NCBI GenBank assembly: GCA_001643675.2
Contig: LSRY02000014.1
Span: forward strand, 312,501 to 376,500
Source of the DNA: Monocercomonoides exilis
Taxonomy: Eukaryota; Preaxostyla; Oxymonadida; Polymastigidae
Direction: 5' to 3'
DNA length: 64,000 nucleotides
The notes under the pieces are model-generated. The model was given only the letters and a program-made list of their open reading frames with translations, was not told the DNA's origin and ran no database searches. The position numbers and the translations under genes are program-made. Shown piece by piece: positions 58,101-64,000 of this stretch (the first letter of the stretch is position 1; each line of letters begins with the position of its first letter).

Positions 58101-61100
58101 CTCTTACACCGTATGTGCCGTTTGCTGTAGATTTGTCTGGTGAATTATTTGACATTCTTTCTCTGTCCATAAAGTGGCTGTCAAAGGCATTTTCAACAAT
58201 AGACGACGAAAATAGCATATCAGTGAAATTGAACAGTACGACAGATTCTCCAGCTTCTTTCCCTTCGATGCTTTCTTCCTCTATTTATTCTGCATTGTCT
58301 TCTGTGCTGACAATTGCACAGACGAATATTCACTATGCAGGCCACAGCACTGTGCCAATAAACGAGACAGGATTTGTGAATCCTCAAAAGAACAGGCTTA
58401 TCGAAAGCGTCGAGAGCCTTCTTTCGAAGAACAAGAAAAATTCAAGTCGCATCAGCAAAATGGCGGAAAAGCTGAAGAGCGAAATCAAACCATCATCTGC
58501 ATGCTATTTGCAGCAGTCTGCCTTGAGAAGTACGACGAAAGAGATTGAACTTTGGCAGCAGGCGTCGAACGATATTGTTGCTTCTGCTACAAAAATTGTA
58601 TTGCTTACAACGTTAGAGTTCAATTCATCGAGTGAATCTTTGAAGTACATATCTGATATTCTTTCACACGAACAGAGTAAATCGACACTCGGTTCATCCG
58701 ATGAAACATCCGGTTTAATGGGAAGCGAGTGCTCTTCTTCTGCATCTGCATCTGTATCTGCATCCGCATCTGCATCTGCATCTGCATCCGCATGTGCATC
58801 TGCATCCAAAATAGTTATTGGCAGCAATTCATTAGACAAGAAATCAGCTTCTGATTATGCTGTTCGCCAGCTGGAGGCGATGCTTTATCCTCTTCGCTCA
58901 AAACTCGAGAATTTGATGCTTTGGATGCTTTCTGAACCCAAAAGGGATGCGTTGGCTCCACTTCCTTCATTCAAGATTCCAAATGCACAGGGAGCTGATG
59001 CAATGCTCTTGCAAACGGTGTCTGAGGCATTTGGAACAGGTACTAATTCAAAGATAACAAGAGAAGCAATCGATCTGATTGACAGAAGGAAAGGAGGGTG
59101 GGCTCATAGGAAAAATTTGATTGTTTTCTGGGACGCTGTGCTGAAAATGGAGCATAAGCAATCAGTTTCAATGCTCTTAAATACCATCAGAAAGAGCAAT
59201 CCTTCAATGGGTGGAATGTTAAGCAGCAGCGAGCAGGAAACAAAATCTGAGGATGAAAAAGAAATGAAACCATCTTCAAAAGAGGCGGAAGCTGCGGATA
59301 CTCTTTCCTTTAAAACGGACAGAGCGAATGAGGATGAAGATTCAGCTCGAAAATTCTTGTCACTCTTTCAAGGGATGCTCTTCTCATTGTTTTATCACAC
59401 AAAAAGAGAGAACAAGGAACAGGACCAATCTGCAAGCGGAGGAGTAAGCAAAAATAAACTAACAAATGCAAATGAAGCAGATGTGAACAAAGAGATGCCG
59501 GAAGATGTTGATGCATCGTTCAACAAAGTTTTCCCATATTTCGTCCATTATGCGTCTCAGCTTCTAACTCTTTCTTCAGATCTTCTTGATTCAGGCATAA
59601 ATGAGCTCTGCAGAATACGATATGAAAGGATACAGCTTATGAAGAAAAGAGTGAAATCAGAAGAAATGCCTGATAACCTCGGTTGCAGCTTCACTTCAAC
59701 AGAAATTGATGATATTCTGATCGTTCTGAAAAAGTCAAGTGTTGGTACGTTGTGTCAATCGTTGATTTTGTTGCTGTCGCTCATCACTTCAAACTCGCCG
59801 TCAGTTGCTTCTCTCATGGTCAAGCCTGTTTCTCGTTTTCTTTCGTCTTACAATAAATTCTTGAATGCATTGCTTGGGAAAGACAACGAAATGAATTTTT
59901 CAGACAGCGACTCAGAGAGCATTAATGAGATTAGCAATGCTTTTGCAAAGCGTAAGTCAGATGAACTGAGCCATTCAGAACTTGCTGTCTTGAAAAAAGT
60001 TACTCAGTCAATAAGTGCACCTAAGCCAACTCGCATAGAAACGAGACATCCATATGACAACGATCAGGATTGGAAGAAAACTGTGAAGGTGGATGAAGCT
60101 GTTGGATACAAGTTGCACTTCAATACAAAATGCGAGACAGAAAATAAGTACGATTGGATTCGAGTATTTGAGGTTGTGCAAAAGCCGAATGGCAAAGATG
60201 GAGAAGGCAGGGAACTGATGATGTGCACTGGAACCAACTTTCCAAAGAAAGACGTTCTTCTTATGAAAAAAGGCTTGGTTTTCCAATTTCACTCTGATGG
60301 AAGTGGTGTTGAGTGGGGCATAGAAATCGATGTGACACCAATAATGGGAGACAAAAAGGTTGTGTCCGAATGGTACGTCCAATTGAGCTATGAAATTGCG
60401 CAAATTCTGTCACTCTGCTTGAAGTGTATATGCAAGTTCGGCGTTGGAGAAAGCGCAAAAAGGGCGCATTTGAAAGGAGAAAAAGAGGAAGAAGAAGAAG
60501 ACGACGACGAAAATGCAAATAAAAAAACCGAAACTGAACCTTCTGATAAACCAGACGAGTCAACTGGCCAAGAAGAGGAAACGAATTCAGATTCTGATGA
60601 TCATTCATCCGAAGAAAGCTCACACTCCAGCCAAAATAATAACTCTGAAGGGAAGGACAAGGGAAAGGAAGAAAGTGCATCACTCTTCAGAACGTCTTAC
60701 ACAGACATCAATTTACTTTTGGAGCAGATGCGTATTGGCTCAAAAGTGAAAGGCAGATGGGAGAATGGAAGATGGCTGTGCTATGAAGATCCGTCCTCCT
60801 CTGCAAAGTCCAATCTGCGTGTTTACGTGTACGGCAAAAACGAGCTGGAAATCTGGGAAGGTTCTTTCTGCAGATCTGCGTTGCTTCTTCCTGAGGTTCA
60901 AGAAGCATGCGCAAGGCAACTATTTAGCAGAGGAGTTTCAGAGGCTGTTATTCAGTCTGTCGAAGCGGCATCGTCTTTGCTAAATAAAAACCTTTCAGTT
61001 TCTGTCGCAAAAGAATATGTCTCATCAATTGTCAAACAAGAACAATTTCTCGAAGGGAGTCGTTTGTGTGCTGAATCGATGCTTCTGAAGGAGATACTTA

Positions 61101-64000
61101 CAATGCCCGACTCCATCATTACAAGTTCATTGGATCTTGTTCGTGATTCAGTGAAAATAGCAGCACCTGCTTTAAAACTTCCTGAGCAGGCTAATTGCGA
61201 CACTCCTTCAACAGAACTTACTGCAAAATTGCTGATCAACAGTCTTCTCTTTGGCCCTTCTCAAACAGAAAAGCTAAAGTCAAATTACTCAAAATTGACT
61301 TCTCTCCCAACATTTGTGCCAGGCGAGCAGTTGGTCGATACGCTTTCTCTTGCTCAACCACCATTCCCAATGGGATCTCAGACAAAAGCAGCAGGAATGG
61401 AACTTCTGGGAATTGTTCTGGGAACAGTTCTTGCAGTTAGTTCGGCTGCATTAAAAGGAGCACTCGAACTCGCAAGAGATATGAGCAAGAAACTTGCGGA
61501 GAAATTTAAAGCTGCTAAAGGATCCGGAGATTTTGTATCCTCACAAACTGCGAAGGTAATGATTCCACGCCAACAAATAGATACGAACTTAATTAGAGTG
61601 TGGAGAGGATGCACGTCTGTTGTCGCTTCGCTTATCAGAGGATCACAAGATAAGAAGGGTCCAGTACTTAGCATTTTACTCGAAGAAATAAGGAGGCGAA
61701 GCTTCTTACTGATTAACAGTTGTAGATTCGACGGATTGCGTGTGATCAAAGAAGCCACAACCTCCTTTGAAGCACAGCCACCTACTGTTTCAGCAGCAAT
61801 TTCGATATCACAGCTTGGGGCAAATAAATCCAATACAGAAAAGACCGGAACACTTCAATTGTCAGCCTCTGATCTTTCTCAAGTGCTGCTATTTTTGAGG
61901 GAAGTGTCATCAGTTCAGTTCATCAGGAGTGTTCTATTTTGGCGTTTGGCAGCAAGAACAAAGACGCATTCGTTGCATCAAATCGCACACATTCTCGAAA
62001 AAGAGGATCAAAAATTCAATGGCTCTGCAGATACGTTGGCTTCATTGCTTTCGCCAATGTATCTAACAGTTTCAAATATCCCTCTTTATCAATCATTGTC
62101 GCAAATGATTTCCGAGAGCCAGGTTGGTTCACTCACCGAAGGTTTAGAATGTTCAGGCGATATGCTTTGTTCTTCTGTGAATACTGCGCTTTTCGAAGTT
62201 GGAAAGTCGTTGTTATATCAGTTGGAGAATTCTTCATGCTTGGTTGATGAGATTTGGTTGATTGTCAATGCTCAATGCGATGGCACAGAGAATTCGAAGA
62301 AAGATGCAATTTCTTCGATGGGAAATATCAATCCTTACATTCATGTGGCAGGTGAAGCCTTGGTTGTAAGATGTCATGAATTGATTGCCATTTTGGCTTC
62401 AATAAACTCAATTGTTGGCATTCTAGTGAATAAGACGAATCAATGTTTGTTCAAATCAACCAAGAATAATGATACAGCTGATGCTGAAAATGATTTCTCA
62501 AACATTTCCATTCTTAAATTGTTGCATTTAATCAAAAAGATTGCTTCGCTTAACGATATTGGACTGCCTGAAGTTAAACGACTTCGGATTTCTGCATTTT
62601 CTTTGCTAAAAATCATAGTAACTGAGTTACTGCTACCTGAAATGCATGAATCAAACACTTCATCAGAAAGCATTTCAAATGACAGTTTCAACGCAGAAGA
62701 GGTGTTTAATTCAAACTGGGAGAAGTTATTCAATGAAACTCAACTCGGTGCTATCGAAGTGCTCAAGTTTTGTTTGAGAATGGCATCTGAAGAAATGAAA
62801 ATTGACAAGACTGAAAGATCAGCACAGCTCAAAAATTTGCTTTTAAGACGAAAGGCTTCTGAAGAAAGCAATTCTTCTGCTTCTTTTTTGTCCTCATCTT
62901 TATTGCTTCCACCTATCGATGATTCGTATGCCTTAACTGTTGCATCATTTATTGGCAGTTTAGTTTTTTGCGCACTTAACACCATGGTGGCTTCTTATTC
63001 AACTGTTGCCGATGATTCTGATGCAAAGGAATTAGAAGGGAAGAGAAAACAATCATTCATTGCATTGTATAGTGCGCTCGACGCAAACTGCTATCGGGAC
63101 ATAGCGTTACTAACGCTGTTTGGTACACCACGCATTCAGCGAATTGCAATTCAAACGTTATCTTTGCTTCTTCGGTATCATTCTGGACCAGTTGAAATTG
63201 AGATTCAAGATATGAAGATTAATCCACTAGATGTTCTTCTTCTTCTGTCAAACTTAACAATTTTTGGAAGAATGAAAGACACCGTGAAAGATTATCATCT
63301 ATTTGACCCAACAAATAAAAAAGAATTGCGCAGAATCAAAGATAGTTCTGACGCACTATCAATTCTTACACAAGTTTTAGTTTCTTCAACATGCTTTTCA
63401 GCCGCTAATGCGATTGGTAGCGTTGTTCCAAAGGTCTTTCCCACAATGGCAGATCCAGAGGAGGTTATACCAAAAGAAAATACAACAACAGGGCTCCAAA
63501 ATGAAGCAAAAAAGAATTTTTCGATACATCCTACAGATTTTCCGTTGTATGCTTCTCAAATGTCTGTTCTGAAATCACCAGCATTCCTTGAAGCTATTCA
63601 AAAAACATACAACTTTAATGATGAAATCATGAAAGTTGGAAAACTGTGGATTGATGAGTTGTTCCATAACTTCGAAAAATTCAGTGAGTGTCAAATGGAA
63701 ACTCAACTGGAAGAAAAAGCCACAAAAGAAAATCAGCCTGTAAGCATGTCAGACGGACAGATGTTATCTGAGAGCAAAGACTCACCTGTGAATAAAACGT
63801 TAAAGCAAGATGAGCATCACACAGAAATTGATAAGAGTCAAAATGGAGATGGTATCAAAGAAAGCACACATGACTCCGATTCTTTGTCAATGTCATTCCC
63901 TGCTAAATATCACGAGAAAAATAATCCTCTGATTACTATGTTCGAAAACTCACATTTATTTATGACTCCTCAATTGGACCTTCATCTTCCAACTATACTT
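55127..64000 (+). CDS. Giant E3-ligase-like protein, partial (3' end beyond window)
   Basis: Exon 1 is 55127-55324; after a 72-nt intron, exon 2 starts at 55397 and stays open to the window end, giving at least 2,934 aa. Visible parts: an N-terminal helical region; a segment (ICLSLAKTLSKSLP, then CAAYDGKYIYVLNSMG, LLRRIGSGN) of the kind seen in HECTD4-like giants; acidic tracts; a Cys-rich cluster (CSDCGSS, CNHCNLQ, CQKCAT) near residue 640 that may bind zinc. A beta-sandwich follows near residue 1,620 (HPYDNDQDWKKTV, CTGTNF, FHSDGSGVEWGIEI) as in ZZEF1 and some giant ubiquitin ligases. TPRIQRIAIQTL further on is also ligase-like. A catalytic HECT or RING domain would lie downstream, outside the window, so the ligase call is an inference. 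Confidence 0.6.
58738..58806 (+). repeat. TCTGCA/TCCGCA hexanucleotide repeat encoding (Ser-Ala)n
   Basis: About eleven hexamer units in the giant gene, encoding alternating Ser and Ala with Val and Cys variants. The length in bases is a multiple of the codon, so variation would not break the frame. Confidence 0.85.

Noticed and set aside
1-64000. tRNA, rRNA, CRISPR, operon or Shine-Dalgarno type features
   Set aside because: I looked for cloverleaf boxes, regular spacer arrays and bacterial gene layout and saw none. Intron-rich genes and long AT-rich spacers indicate a eukaryotic nuclear genome.

Overview
The window looks like nuclear DNA of an anaerobic protist, most likely an oxymonad or another Preaxostyla flagellate of the Monocercomonoides/Blattamonas type. 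This is inferred from style, not from a marker gene. Intergenic DNA is very AT-rich. Introns are short (about 43-154 nt, GT-AG) and the standard code is used. Proteins are very long and swollen with poly-Ser, poly-Glu/Lys and Asp tracts. One gene is a giant beta-helix surface protein with a degenerate kinase tail, a style reported from oxymonad genomes. Two DIRS-type tyrosine-recombinase retrotransposons sit between genes.

Layout, left to right. 18-3973 (-): four-exon NEK-like pseudokinase with a Ser-rich tail. 3974-5833: AT-rich spacer with a 48-nt T run and a decayed gene. 5834-10654: complete DIRS element A with inverted termini, an internal complementary region, Gag, RT-RNase H and recombinase, carrying a one-base frameshift. 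10975-16862 (+): multi-exon VPS54 (GARP tether) with huge Ser-rich insertions. 17123-21456 (+): DIRS-like element B with different 32-bp inverted termini and two compensating frameshifts in the recombinase. 22127-31090 (-): 2,987-aa single-exon surface receptor-like protein. 31989-34750 (+): Pro/Ser-rich protein with repeated F(S/T)PPP motifs and a UBA-like C-terminus. 35305-44792 (-): 3,102-aa Zn2Cys6 protein, a transcription factor class best known from fungi. 44975-52910 (+): 2,620-aa Trk/HKT-type potassium transporter, head-to-head with the Zn2Cys6 gene across 182 bp. 52911-55126: AT-rich spacer with a microsatellite and a second fragment of the decayed gene family. 55127-64000 and beyond (+): giant E3-ligase-like protein cut by the window edge.

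Most host genes are unrelated and independently expressed: membrane tethering, ion transport, surface sensing and transcription. The one pairing that suggests joint function is the divergent Zn2Cys6 factor and Trk transporter, which must share a very short promoter. In both retroelements Gag, RT-RNase H and recombinase lie in three successive frames, each shifted -1 from the one before. That common plan makes the later frame breaks easy to locate. No RNA genes, CRISPR arrays or bacterial-type signals were seen.
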